Shown: positions 34,961-46,696 of the stretch, piece by piece | Layout: every line of letters begins with the position of its first letter | Numbering within the stretch: position 1 is the stretch's first letter | DNA from: Anticarsia gemmatalis | Lineage: Eukaryota; Arthropoda; Insecta; Lepidoptera; Erebidae | Direction of reading: 5' to 3' | Length of the DNA stretch: 64,000 bases | NCBI RefSeq assembly: GCF_050436995.1 | Contig: NC_134769.1 | Location: forward strand, 3,534,001 to 3,598,000 | Program-made: the position numbers and the translations under genes | The notes under the pieces: model-generated | What the model was told of the DNA's origin: nothing | What the model saw: only the letters and a program-made list of their open reading frames with translations | The model's database searches: none

Positions 34961-36555
34961 ATCTTCCAATTAGTCTAGGTCCCTTTTTGTTTGCAAACAT
35001 TGTTAATAAGTGAAGGGAAAACACAGGTTTACTTAAAAATGCGTTACCTACCACAATCTCCTGTAAAATTATATCAGATGTACTTGCTAGCAGCCGACTG
35101 CTGCAGGACATATAAGAATAGTCTATTTATATAGCAAGTTGCGCTTCTTATCCGTCTTCCTTAGATATATGTTGCCAATTTGTTGCTTCTGGCTTCTATA
35201 TTGTGAAACAGTGTTTGAAAATATAAGCAACGTAAATGAATGCTAATTTGTATAACGCAAAGATAACACCTACGTCGGATGTAAAACTCGAACTTTGCTT
35301 CTGAAAAACTGGTTTTATTGTTATCGTCATATTATGAGGTTCGCGTATAATATATTATGATATAATTTACATCTTCATGATTGCCCATTTTAAAGTATAG
35401 TAGCATAAACTCTTTCTACAAAATCAAGTGTAAAATCATTATCCTTACGAATTCCGTAGATACATACTTCTTAACGTTTTCAACGCCAACATCTTTATTT
35501 ACCCCTCGCAAAAATTAAGCCGACATTTTTCGAGTTTTGTTAGACCGATTTAAAGAAAGGGAACACGTATTGTGGTAAGTCACTTCCTTAAAAGCAACAT
35601 AAACCTATGTACCTAAAGCTAAAATATTTAAAGAAATTTCATTCCTTCATAAAAACTGGAACAGTAGTTTCAGAGATTTTCCCCAAATTATTTAATTCTA
35701 CCTCTCTTCGCAAAACGAATTCATAAAACAATGCTTTAAATAACTCTCAACAGAATTTTACAATGCCTTTAGTTAGAAATAGGCTATTGTCCATGCAGTA
35801 CACAAAACAAAAGGGGTGAATTATTAAGGAGAAAGGTCAACAACCTTTCTCTGCAGCTATTAATCTTCGTTGGAGCCAAGGTCTTGCCAACGTTTTACCA
35901 ATTTGTCTAGTCTTAGGAAAAATCCAGAACATTTTTCAAGATGAACATCTGCTAGAAGCAGTTTTAAAAATATTATGGTAAAAGGAGTTGTGTCGTGTCT
36001 TCTATGAAACAAAGAATTTTACTGAAATCTCCTGCATTTAGGGCCGATATTTTGAATAAGTCAACGATATTTTTACTAATTCATGTATCTTCAGCTACTG
36101 ATGCTAGCATCTAAACCACAATAGCTGATTTAATTTGTTTTATAGAAATTCAAAATTAGTTACGTTTCTTTTAATTATTCTGATTCCTTGTTGTATGTTA
36201 AAAGTTAAAGGCTCGTTGACATTAATAATCATGTAAACAAAACAAAAACAAAATATTAAAATTTGTCAGTAAAATATTTTCTACAAATTATTTTACATAC
36301 GAGTATCTCTGTCCCCTTTTATCTGGCTTCGTAACGAACTTAGCCGCGGGCAAATCATAGCTACATATTAGAAAAAAGGAGGTTCGAACAACAGCAATAA
36401 TACAGTATATGTGAGTTACGCTCATGAAAAACAAAAAATAACAGTGGTAGACATTTTGAACACGTAGTCATTAAAAAAATATTTAACGCTTAAAAAATAC
36501 AAGTCAATTATATTTCCCTAAAGTTTCGTATATGATAAGTATTGTATACTCGTAT
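34961..36555. other. Unannotated stretch
   Basis: No supported gene or recurring repeat. Confidence 0.5.
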
Positions 36556-36645
36556 GAATGCTTCCGCCAGCGACTTTGTCTGCGTGAAAAGATTTAGTAG
36601 TATTTTTGTGAAAAAGTAACAAACATACAAACATTGATACAAAAG
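36556..36645 (-). repeat. Helitron family B fragment
   Basis: GCCAGCGACTTTGTCTGCGTG, then TTTAGTAGTATTTTTGTGAA, AAAGTAACAAACATACAAAC matches the two ends of family B with most of the middle deleted. Confidence 0.45.
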
Positions 36646-37984
36646 CGCATTTAAAAGATTTCGAAAAATATACGTACTGCTACCTTTTTTTTTAAATCAG
36701 CTCATTTTTAAACGGCATCATTTTCAAAATCCCTACCACAATCATCAGTTTTTGTTTCCGCGTTTCCCTAACACTATATATACTCAAATTTTATGTGTAG
36801 CCAATACGTGGAAGGGTCAGGGTCTCTACGTACCTACTCAGCGTTTTATTAGGACAAACGGTTTCTCCATTCCTTTTATCTTCCGTTCATTTTGTCTATA
36901 CTTTTAAGTGTAGTAATCTTGTTTAATGTTACTTTTAGATTTGAGTTTTGTTACTGTTGTTAGGTGCTTAAAGTCTTTGCATTTCACTCTTGTTAGAACT
37001 GAAGGTGTAGACAGAGGTGTAAGAAGTTACCCTTTACGCTACAAAGTTGGTCACACGTAATAGTAGCCCTTTACCATTCATCTGTTACCTTTCTTAACTA
37101 AAAACTTGCCATTCAGAACAATTGAACCATGTACTTTACATAACTTTGGACTACTACTATTATTAAGAATATTCCGATAGATATTGGAAAACCTCCCACG
37201 GCCTACCTAACTCCCTACGTACAATACTTGGTTGATAACCACAATTGTAATCTCCGCTCTTCTTCTCTGTCCATCCCACAGTAGGTTTGTCAACTCTTCT
37301 TTCCATGTCCAATCAGTTCTGTTATACAATGCGCTCCCTCTTAAATTCAGGATGTTCATTAAGCGTCTTATTTTCAAGAACTAAGTGCGGGAACTACTCT
37401 TTAGGAAACCGGCAGAAATCCTGTAAAGAATCGCGAACCTGATCCTGAAAAAAAATTATAGCAGCAGTTGCATAAACTATCGCTCAGAATAAAGGGAAGG
37501 TTTCATATCTAATAGTAGATTTAAACATCTAATTCTCTGAAATGGACTGCAGAGGTACATCTATATTTGCATAGAGAAGCGGCCGCCCTAATAGCAATTA
37601 CGAAGCGCAGATGCAATCTCAGGGCTGCTACGAAATTTTAATAGAGGGAAGCTTAGAATTTCACCGTAATAAGTCTAATGCATTATTATGCAGGAATTAG
37701 AGCGTTCGTGCATTATTTACTCTTATTAGCTTGACGTTCTAACGTAATGCATTATGCATGATCGGGTTAATCCCTAATTAAGCTGCTACATAATCATGCA
37801 TGCATACGGGAAAGTGATTAGGTAAATTACTGGTTATTTTGCACTGCTTAACTAAAATTTTATATGAATTTATGTCTATTATACCTTACCTTTCTCACAG
37901 CCATTTTCTCAATTGGCAAATTAGTGTTCAAAGCTTTATAGGAGTTTGGTAAAAACAGGATGATATTATGATTTTACAGTAATA
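36646..37984. other. Unannotated stretch
   Basis: No supported gene. The run 37680-37810 is rich in TGCATTATGCAT-like words but shows no regular period. Confidence 0.45.
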
Positions 37985-38045
37985 TTTTGACTCAAAGCCT
38001 AACCCCTTCCTCATTGCGAGGGGAGACTTGCCCAGCAGTGGAACA
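37985..38045 (-). repeat. Interspersed repeat with CTGCTGGGCAAG motif
   Basis: Reverse complement reads CCACTGCTGGGCAAGTCTCC, CCTCGCAATGAGGAAGGGGT and TAGGCTTTGAG, the same conserved tract as 13222-13312. Confidence 0.55.
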
Positions 38046-38563
38046 ATAATGAAACACAATTTATTTATTTTGTTTGAAACATACCTAATATCTCAGCTAA
38101 GGCTTTTTACGCAACCAAAGCTTTTACATTGAAATCTCAGTTATCCAAAAGGAATTTAAATTACTTTCAAAGATAGGAACATTCCTTTTATCTACAACTT
38201 TATACCACAGCGTTACCTGTTTATATAAAATACAATGTTCAGTCCAAATAAGTACTATGACGTCATCGGTCAAGTGTAAATTAATTTGTATTATGGATGT
38301 GTGAAAAATAACGCCTTTGTTTTTATATCCGTACTTTTATATTTGTTGATGTTATTGATATATTGTATTTTGAGAATGGTACCTTTTATTAGCGGTAGTT
38401 TATGTGTTATTTTGTTAGGTATTATTACACAGGTACGTTAGTAGGTACTTAATTAATATTATGTGTGTGAGTTCTCCTGCCTGTTCCTATGAGGAAATAG
38501 GTGTGATATTTAGCCACTAAACATACACGACACACGCTATATCGAGCTACTGGTTATCAAAAC
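38046..38563. other. Unannotated stretch
   Basis: No supported feature. Confidence 0.5.
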
Positions 38564-38742
38564 CAGTAGTTCGATTCTGTACTACTATCGACTGCCGACA
38601 ACCGGCTTGTCATCGCAAAATGTTGTATATGAAAATCTGATCAGCGCCACTGACGGGCGTCGTGGAAACTATTTTGGCAGTACATTTTAAATGTCAAACT
38701 CTCGATACACGATGGTTCCGATTGTAGAGAATCGCGTAACAG
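38564..38742. mobile_element. M1 MITE, near full length
   Basis: Left end CAGTAGTTCGATTCTGTACT, right end TGTAGAGAATCGCGTAACAG. The inside has CTATCGACTGCCGACAACCG, GATCAGCGCCACTGACGGGC, TTTTGGCAGTACATTTTAAA and TGTCAAACTCTCGATACACG. It is one of the best copies for defining the family. Confidence 0.75.
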
Positions 38743-39900
38743 TTTAATGGCTTATGTTTTATCAAAAAATTGTTCTCTTCTACCCATAAATTTGTATTCA
38801 AATTGATGAAGCCTTTTTGGCATTAAATACCGACAACGATATTAAATACACTCTAATTTTAGTATAATAATAGTATGGATTCATTCAGCTCTTACAACAT
38901 TCAGTTTGGTCACAAATTACGAACAATACTGCCCAAAAACGTCAACATTTTCTGAAATTACTCTCAAAATAAGAAAAGGAAGCAATATATTATTTCTGTG
39001 CCTTGATTTCATCGAGCTAAGAGCCCTTGAGTCCAGACGACTCGGCTCTAACAAGGTTTGAGAAAGATTGGTCATAGTCCCTCGGGAGTGGCCTTGAGAT
39101 TGTCGCTACTTAGAAACGAACGATGAAAAGTTTTAAGTAAGAAATAATTGGTTTTTGATATTAGCTGTATTATGTACCTACATATCTTTGACAGTATTAT
39201 TGTATGTTTTTGTTGTAGTGGTATACTTATTGTGCGACAACTTAGAAGAGAGCCTAGGTATGCTCCATTTATCTTGTGTAATTGATAGTTCTGTGTATTT
39301 TCAAAGTAAAGTAGCTGTGTCAAAATAGGCCACCGTACGATGAAAATTATTTTACGTGTTGTCTGAAGTAAAGAGTTACGTTGCACAGATTTTAACAAAT
39401 ATGTGAGTAATAAAAAAAGGACAACCAAACTATAGTAACGCATCTAGTGAAAATATGGAACTCTTCTGAGAATATACGTATCAAGACTATCTAAGTATAA
39501 TCTATGGATAAACCCAGCGTATAAATAAATACTATGAATCGTCTTAATACAGAAGTTTCAAGATAACAGTATTACGCACACTTCAATAATTTTGCACCCA
39601 ATTAGTATAAAGTTACATAGTTAACGCTTGTCTGAACGATAACTCATAAACACTTGATAAATTCTAAACAATACTTGTGTGACTAACTACACTAATTTGT
39701 GTGTATCAAACAATAGAACGTAATTAATTAGTAGCTATTCTAATTTGTAACGAAACATTGAATTCTCACTAATTTGTATGCAAAACTCGAAACTAGTACT
39801 CCGTATTTACAAACAAACATGACATACAAATTCAAAATGATGTAATACAAACAACAGACTGAAAATTATATATTATACAAAAAAGATACATCTTCAGGAA
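38743..39900. other. Unannotated stretch upstream of the 40.2-kb exon
   Basis: No supported gene or recurring repeat. The 123-codon minus-strand frame at 39072-39443 is leucine-, isoleucine- and serine-rich without domains and is probably chance. Confidence 0.4.
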
Positions 39901-39909
39901 ATATTGATC

Positions 39910-40208
39910 GCGTGAGCCATTGCGTGTCGTCGCATGCGCAAGCGCCGATCAAAATACGGATTTATTTAGTCGCGCGCGGCGCCCTAACGAACACAGACGT
40001 GTGCGTGTGTTCAAAAATAAATTCCTAATTTAATTAAGTGCAATTTCATCTAAAAATACCGGGGTCGCGATATTAATATGATGAATATAGCCGCTTTTAA
40101 ATAGCCTCGTAGTGTTTATAAAATGTGCTAAAGTGGTAACAAAAACAGTTTTATAAATTAACAGTTGTCAAAATCTATCTACTCATCTACTTTTTTAATT
40201 AAATTAAA
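39910..40208 (+). promoter_or_regulatory. CpG-rich promoter / 5' untranslated region
   Basis: The tract around 39930-39985 (CGCATGCGCAAGCGCCGATC, TCGCGCGCGGCGCCC) is CpG- and GC-rich in an AT-rich background and includes a GCATGCGC core like NRF-1/EWG sites. It lies about 225 bp upstream of the ATG at 40209, with no splice acceptor between. This supports a transcription start around 39950-40010; the exact start is not visible. Confidence 0.5.
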
Positions 40209-40499
40209 ATGTCTTCGATAACTCTTGATACACCCCCGGGGACGCCAGAAGACACCCCTACGGACACTCCAACCCCGTCTCCTGGACCTGAGAACGTGAA
40301 CAAGTTCAACTGGTTGAAGAAAGCTCATGCAGCAAGGAATAATCCTTTTGTAAAAGCCAGACCTTCCTTGACAAGGGAAAGTTCTACCGCAGAATTATTT
40401 TCAAGGGAGAACTCCAGTCCAGACCTGTTCCAAAGCTCAAGGTTAAATCTCTTCGAGACTACTCCCAAACCTGAAGTGAACTCCCATGGATACAAGAAG
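40209..40499 (+). CDS. First coding exon of an unidentified host gene
   Basis: From ATG (context TTAAAATG) the frame encodes 97 residues up to a donor GTAAAA at 40500, leaving phase 0. The protein starts MSSITLDTPPGTPEDTPTDT and continues with a proline/threonine/serine-rich, probably disordered tail, then NKFNWLKKAHAARNNPFVKA (basic, possibly helical), RESSTAELFSRENSSPDLF and NSHGYKK. Codon composition is GC-rich at third positions compared with nearby DNA, supporting real coding. Reading through the donor gives six more codons before a stop, so splicing is the simpler view. The SP/TP pairs suggest a phosphorylated regulatory N-terminus. I do not recognise the family; downstream exons are not in the window or not visible. 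Confidence 0.7.
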
Positions 40500-40703
40500 G
40501 TAAAAGACTTTTACAGCTGAAACGTGAAGTACTTGTGTAAATTATCTTGTATCAATATTTGAGTAAGACTAATGTTATTAACACGTTTCTATGACGCTTT
40601 GCGAAAATTCCGTTTAGTGTGTCACGAAAATGGAAATTGGTTTCTAGTGTACAATTAACTATGCACGGTCAAGCGCAGAAGTAATGAATATTAAAAAATA
40701 CAT

Positions 40704-40818
40704 TAACCCCTGGTTTCTGAGGTACATTTAACGGTAGTTTATCTATTCAATAACTCATATAAAAAAACGCTATTGAATAGATAAACCACCGCTAAATGTG
40801 CTCAGAAACCGGGGGTAA
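40704..40818. mobile_element. Palindromic MITE (M2), full length
   Basis: The left arm ACCCCTGGTTTCTGAGGTAC.. to ..TCTATTCAATA (40705-40750) and right arm ..TATTGAATAGATAAACC.. to ..CTCAGAAACCGGGGGTAA (40772-40818) are long inverted repeats with few mismatches around a spacer of about 20 bp. Another copy is at 42362-42482 and a half copy at 56653-56703. It sits in the presumed intron just after the 40209-40499 exon. Confidence 0.75.
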
Positions 40819-40874
40819 GTAAACTACGTAAACTACATATTAATCGTCTTGATGTGATAGGCATAAAGCGGAAG

Positions 40875-40948
40875 GTCAAGTAAGTTTAAGGTTAAGGGCA
40901 TGTGACCTACAATCGGAGGTCGTGAGGTCGAATCCCTCTTACTTCATT
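40875..40948 (+). repeat. tRNA-like sequence (pseudo-tRNA or SINE head)
   Basis: TCAAGTA (40875-40881) and TACTTCA (40939-40946) can pair at six of seven positions as an acceptor stem. GACCT/AGGTC forms an anticodon-like stem and GAGGTCGAATCCCTC a T-arm with the B-box-like core GGTCGAATCCC. The anticodon loop would be eight bases and the D-arm is poor, so a working tRNA is unlikely. Confidence 0.4.
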
Positions 40949-41960
40949 TATTGACGTGAATCTATTGCTGATACAAGCTTTTGAGCTTATTAATTGTGTA
41001 GTTGACAATGCTAAATGTTCTTAGAATAAATATGTCAATGAACAATTTATTGGTATTCTTAACTCATGCAAAAACAAATAAATTCTAAATAATAATGAAC
41101 AATAAATATGTACGTTCTTGATTTGTTTACGTCTATGCGCAATTTATCTTAACGACGTATATTAATCTAATTTAACCTTAAAGAAGCAATTCGCTTTACA
41201 TGTCGCGTTTTAATAGAGCATGTAATTTCTAAATGCGATGCATGAAAATAATATCAAATTATTTATTTTTCTTACGATTTATTGGGTTGTTGATTTGTCA
41301 CATATTGCATTTTCTAACTGGGTTAAGTGCAATTACGTTTTCCACTTTCTGAGTATGTTCAACTATGTTCTGATTGGTAACCATTACTAATGGACTTTTC
41401 ATTGGCATGATTATAATATTGGATCTTATCGGTACCTTTAAAAAAATAATACTCGCAACTATTATACCAAGTAGCGTTTTCCGATCTACTTTGGGCCCCA
41501 TATGGGAAAAAGATATAATTTTATGTTTGTATGTATGTGCATGATTTTCTATAGTAGACCTAAGTCCGGGTCAAGTGATTGTTATCTGGCTTCTACTATA
41601 AGCAGCAATTAGTTTACAACATTCAGGGTATCTTCCAGTAAAGCAGGCACATATAAATATAGTAGGGACTATTTTATAAATCTCAAGATTGAAGTGAAGA
41701 AATAAAGTATTGATCTTGATATTGGTTTTCTGACTCAGGCCAAGCAATGTAGCCAATATTAACTGTCTCCAGACGACAGCTCGGAAATCTTAGATACCTA
41801 CCCATCTTCTTATACTATTCATACCTATCTTTTTCCTGACCTTATCATTTCGCCCTTGACTTTGTGACTATTATGCTAATCGTGGGTGGTATTGTTTGTT
41901 GTAGTACATACGTGAGACACATCACAATTGTCTACAGAATTACTTGCGTATTATAAGATA
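40949..41960. other. Unannotated stretch
   Basis: No supported gene or recurring repeat. Confidence 0.5.
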
Positions 41961-42206
41961 CTAGCTGACCCGCGCAACTTCGCTTGCGTCACATATGATA
42001 GAATGGGTCAACATTTTCCCCGTTTTTGTAACATTTTTTATTGCTACTCTGCTCCTATTGGTCGTAGCGTCATGATATGTAGCCTATAGCCTTCCTCGAT
42101 AAATGGACTTTCTAACACTGAAAGATTTTTTCAAATCGGACCAGTAGTTCCTGAGATTAGCGCGTTCAAACAAACAAACTCTTCAGCTTTATAATATTAG
42201 TATAGA
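41961..42206 (-). mobile_element. Non-autonomous Helitron, family A, best full-length copy
   Basis: Plus orientation: CTAGCTGACCCGCGCAACTT, CGCTTGCGTCACAT (3' hairpin CGCAA..TTGCG), ATTTTCCCCGTTTTTGTAAC, CTCCTATTGGTCGTAGCGTC, TAGCCTATAGCCTTCCTCGA, TCGGACCAGTAGTTCCTGAG, CGCGTTCAAACAAACAAACT and AGCTTTATAATATTAGTATAGA. In Helitron orientation this gives 5'-TC and CTAG-3' with A/T flanks and no duplication. There is no ORF. Confidence 0.88.
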
Positions 42207-42361
42207 TAAAGGTAAATAAAATGTTAGTAGATTGAAGCCCAATACTTTCTGGCAAGCAAGAGCGGGTAAAGAGCGTTATGCTTATCAGTTATCAATCACA
42301 TCACACATTTTCTGTTTATTATTGTATTTCTTACGATAAAAAATAGACTACTAGAGTATAT

Positions 42362-42482
42362 CTTACGGTTTACTAAGGTACATTTAGCGGTTGTTTATCT
42401 ATTCAATAGCGTTGAAACTCATGTAAAAAAAACGTTATTGAACAAATAAACTACCGCTAAATGTACTCAGAAACCAGGCATA
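42362..42482. mobile_element. Palindromic MITE (M2) copy
   Basis: GGTTTACTAAGGTACATTTAGCGG, TTTATCTATTCAATAGCGTT on the left and AACGTTATTGAACAAATAAA, CTACCGCTAAATGTACTCAG, AAACCAGG on the right form long inverted arms around AACTCATG-type spacer sequence, as in 40704-40818. Confidence 0.7.
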
Positions 42483-43149
42483 AGTCTTCTTGCGTATCCC
42501 ACTGATGAGCACAGGCCTCCCCCCTTTCCTTCTTAATCCCCCAACGGAGGCAAGATCCGATATTTTAACTATGTGGGTATTAGACCCACATAAAATCGAA
42601 AAGTTATTGGTGTGTTACTTAGGTTTGACCTCTTGACCTTGTGTGGGCGGGTAATGATTATACTTCTCAGATATCACTGTTACTTACATAGAAACGTAAA
42701 TAAAAACATTCACATAGAAACAATAATATTTCCCAATATTTTCCACCATTCGCATCAGTTAGGTATGTGTCAATAAGTCGATAATGTAATTTTAGTTCAT
42801 AATAAAGTTTGTCTTTTTCGTTAACACTGTCCAATGTGCTCATTTCTCGTCATATTTGTATGATCACGTTTTAGGTTTAAATCTCCATAGCATAAGTAGT
42901 TAAAACTTATGCCTATCGGGAATATTCAAACACTATTGGGGTCTAGAAGAATCGATTTTTTTATACTATTACGCCGTCCTACTAAAAGTACACTAGTAAT
43001 ATTGAGAAAACTCATGGAAATCAAATTCACTCATTCTTTGAAAGTATATAGAACTTTGTTATTCTAAATAGCTTTATAGTAGAACCAATGGGAGTCTTTT
43101 AGTAGTGTTAACACAGAAAGAGGCTAAATATTTCTTAATTTTTTTTCTT
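42483..43149. other. Unannotated stretch
   Basis: No supported feature. Confidence 0.5.
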
Positions 43150-43356
43150 GATTTTTAAAAAGACAACTCTCGCATTAAGAATTGCTCTTGTGTCGTGGGG
43201 ACTTTTACAAACAAACAAACAACGGACATAAAGCACAACCAGACCCGAAACAGTTATTTGTGGATCGCACAAATGATTGCTCCTTCTGGGAATCGAACCC
43301 ACGACCTCCCGACGCAATGGTATTGGCGTGGTGACCTAAACCACTGCGCCACGGAG
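43150..43356 (-). repeat. SINE S1, full length and well preserved
   Basis: Minus strand: CTCCGTGGCGCAGTGGTTTA, GGTCACCACGCCAATACCAT, TGCGTCGGGAGGTCGTGGGT, TCGATTCCCAGAAGGAG (perfect B box GGTTCGATTCC), then TTTGTGCGATCCACAAATAA, CTGTTTCGGGTCTGGTTGTG, TTTGTTTGTTTGTAAAAGTC and CAAGAGCAATTCTTAATGCG. Both pol III boxes are intact, so this copy could be the youngest of the family here. Confidence 0.85.
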
Positions 43357-45609
43357 TTCATATTTATTTTCCTTCATCTACAAGATTGCAATTGCAAGCA
43401 CAGAAACGAATGCTCTGTACTACTGCAAATCCAAACGAATGTTACTCTACAACTACTAGCAAGCACGTAACGTAAATTCTAGTTATTACATTAGCAGTTA
43501 TTTCTCGGATCATTATCCATTGTTACTCAAGCTTATGTCAGCAAAACAAAAAGGTTAGCTCACGCAATGATCTAATCGTTCTATCAATCGACTCATAATC
43601 GTTGCGTAACAAACGAGTGCAAGATCAAGGTTACGCTATCTTAGGATTGGTCTTTCATCTTTTGAGGTTTCAATAACCTATTGTCAGCCATAGATAGCTA
43701 GATTTGATCAAGTCACTATTTAGGTCAAATGATAATGATTGTCATGGTTATTTTTATTGTATTTAATGCAATTGTGGATATCGGAAGCGCATTCGGAAGT
43801 AACAAAGAACTAAATATTTATACAATCGACACAATATAATCGGAGTACTTAAGTGTTTTGTATCTCATATTGTTCCGTGTTGAAATCGAACCACTATAGC
43901 AAAAACAGAAATTAAATTTTGTTGGCTAAAGGCCAATAAATTTGAAAAAAAAAATAGAAAGACTTCTACTAAAGTAAGACTCTTCAATGTAAAAACTTTT
44001 GAAATCAAAGCAATCTGTCTTGTTGAGTCCTTGTGGCTTGGTCATTTTAAAACGTGACTATCTTAACAAATCAACTATCCAAAGACTGGTAAAATGCTAA
44101 ACTTTTAGAAACAAGATCAATTTCCATAATTATTCACCATCAAAATATCTTTTAAAATTCAACCAGCGTTCTAAGAAGACGAATCACAGTATAATCAAGG
44201 CATAAACTCGGGTTACTGTCAGTCAAATGTCGGATAAAATAAAACAACCTGTGTCAAGGTTTTCGTGGAGTTTCGTGAAGGTATTCTAATAGTTTTGGGT
44301 CTGTGATTGGTCTTATTGTGTAAGGATGTACTAAATTGTTGTATAGTCTAGTCTGTTTAGTTGCTAGCTGTGTGCTGTTTCTCCTCCGTTTATGGTCTTT
44401 ATTATACTTTTGTTGGTCGTGATGTTAGTTGGCTATGGACTTTCTCTTGAATATGGCTATCTTATTTATTGTAGAAACTCAAATCCGATTACTTCCAGAG
44501 TTTATTCTTTAGCCTATAATTATAATTAGGTGAGCCTATATTAGAAAAGACTAACTTATTTCCACAGGTTCTGCATGCATTCTTCACGTTGAAAGAAGGC
44601 CCTTCATTTTCTCCTTTTCAAGGACAATAACCCTACCAAAATTTTAATTTTGCATCTTTATGTGATTGTAATCCATCGATGCTTGCCCCAATCTTAGGCC
44701 AATTTTCCGCGAACTAGCATTCTATTCTAGCATCAAATACCAGTTCCCCTTTTTGTTCAATCCCATACATATTCCATACACACAATTGGCTATATACGAT
44801 AGTAATCTAGATTCTTTACGACTTGGATCACCAACCTTATCGCAAGATCAGATGATGCCAAACACTTCGATGTATAACGAACTATTTCGAGACATTACAT
44901 ACATACAAACAAAGCATATATGTATGCATAAACGTGGATAAAGCTTAAGAGTTTAGTTCAGGGATAAACGTATTTTAGGATATTTGTTGCACATTACATA
45001 CTAGGTATCGACACGGTTCGGATTGTTCTCTAGTTTCGTTTCAAAACTACACTTCCTTCTTTTTCTTTATGAAAGTCTTATTTCTTTCAAAGGTATACAG
45101 CATTTGCCTTCGATAACTAATATGATTAGTGGATTATATTATTTGATCACAGTACAAAAATCAAGCCACTTATGGCGCTATCTCCGAAACGGTCCCTGAC
45201 TGACCCGAACAGCTATCCAATTTGGAGCATCTGCCAATGTTATAATCAACTCGTTATTCATGTACAATTACATAAATACAAATATTTCGGAAGTTCTCAA
45301 ATGAAAGTGAAAATCATAGAAAATCTATATAACAACATAGAATAATATATATGCATTTGTAAACGGACATGAGAACCAAAACTTTCTTTTCTACTTTTTA
45401 CGACGACTCAGTAACCTACTATCAGTAACAGATAGGCCTACCACAGTTAAGTGGTCTTGTAAGCACTTACTAAAGATATCGTATAGAAAACGGTCGTTAG
45501 TAAAATATACACAGTTTATCGCGTGACGGATTGCTCGGCTGAGTGACCTACACCGATTATACATGCATCACAATTCGCGACACTATAATTACACTGTATT
45601 TATTAAAAT
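43357..45609. other. Unannotated stretch
   Basis: Over 2 kb with no supported gene or recurring repeat. Confidence 0.5.
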
Positions 45610-45848
45610 ATAGCTGACCCAAGAAACTTCGTTTGCGTCACATAAGAGAGAATGGGTAAACATTTTCCCCGTTTTTGTAACATTTTTCGTTGCTACTCCG
45701 CTCTTATTGGCCGTAGCGTGATGTTAAGCCTAAAACCTTCCTCGATAAATGGTCTATTTAACTCAAAATTTTAATTTGAACCCGTGGTTTCTGAGATTAG
45801 CAAACAAACAAACTAACCAACTCTTCAGCTTTATAATATTAGTATAGA
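45610..45848 (-). mobile_element. Non-autonomous Helitron, family A, CTAG mutated
   Basis: Plus orientation starts ATAGCTGACCCAAGAAACTTCG, so the terminal C of CTAG and part of the hairpin are mutated. The rest (TTTTCCCCGTTTTTGTAAC, CTTATTGGCCGTAGCGTGAT, TTCCTCGATAAATGGTC, ATAATATTAGTATAGA) follows family A. Confidence 0.75.
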
Positions 45849-45857
45849 TGTATAGTA

Positions 45858-45955
45858 GGTAGGGTGGCCAAATCCAAGTTGATCATTTCCGGGACAACAA
45901 AGTAAAATTCCGGGACAATCTCGGAAATCACAGCCATCTGGCAACCCTAATAGTG
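45858..45955. repeat. Possible small inverted-end repeat
   Basis: AGGGTGGCCAAATCC at the left and GCCATCTGGCAACCCTAAT at the right are loosely inverted, and inside the phrase TTCCGGGACAA occurs twice. It resembles a short repeat common in moth DNA; I see only one copy here. Confidence 0.35.
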
Positions 45956-46696
45956 TGTTTTGGTTACTAAAAATGCTAACCCTTTTAGCCGCTATCTCTG
46001 AAAAGGTCCATTTGCCAAATTTTGTTACCAGTTTTTTGAATAACAGAGATATTTGAATGGTGACATTCAGTTCAATAGGAGTTCAGAAGATTTTTTTTCG
46101 TATAAATAGGTTATTAAAATTGGGCTTTTGTCTATAAACAATACGTTGACATTTCGCAGTTTCTTTAGAAATTAAAATATGTAAGAATAGCAGAATGGTC
46201 AATCGAATTCCATACCTTTTTCTATTATGGCGGCTGATAATGAACAATTGAAATTATTTTCACTTTAACCTCATTATCTAATTTAAAGCGAGAATTCTTA
46301 TATTATTTTTCCGAGGCAATATTAGATCAATTCATAAAATACTTACGGAACTTCGAACTTTTAATACACCTGTCTTTATAAACGCGGTAAACTCTATACG
46401 CAGTTTCCATCGATAAATGATTCAGGATTAAAATATTGCATACCAAAAATACGCGTCTTAATATGACCCCTTCAAACTTATTGTGCATCATTTACATTCA
46501 TACATTTAGTCATATAAGAGTACAAGACCGACGGTAACGAGTAATGATCTGACCTTTTTGAAGGACATCACCAATGAGATCTGTGTTTATCTTGCTAGAG
46601 CGTCCTCCCCCGGCGTTTCCATTTACTTCCGTACAGTGAATTTATATAGAAACTCTTCTCTAAAATTTATTCAACGTTCGAGATTTTATTTATTAA
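45956..46696. other. Unannotated stretch
   Basis: No supported feature. Confidence 0.5.

Noticed and set aside
39072..39443. 123-codon minus-strand frame near the 40.2-kb promoter
   Set aside because: Composition is that of AT-rich random frames, with no domain, splice signal or repeat protein similarity.
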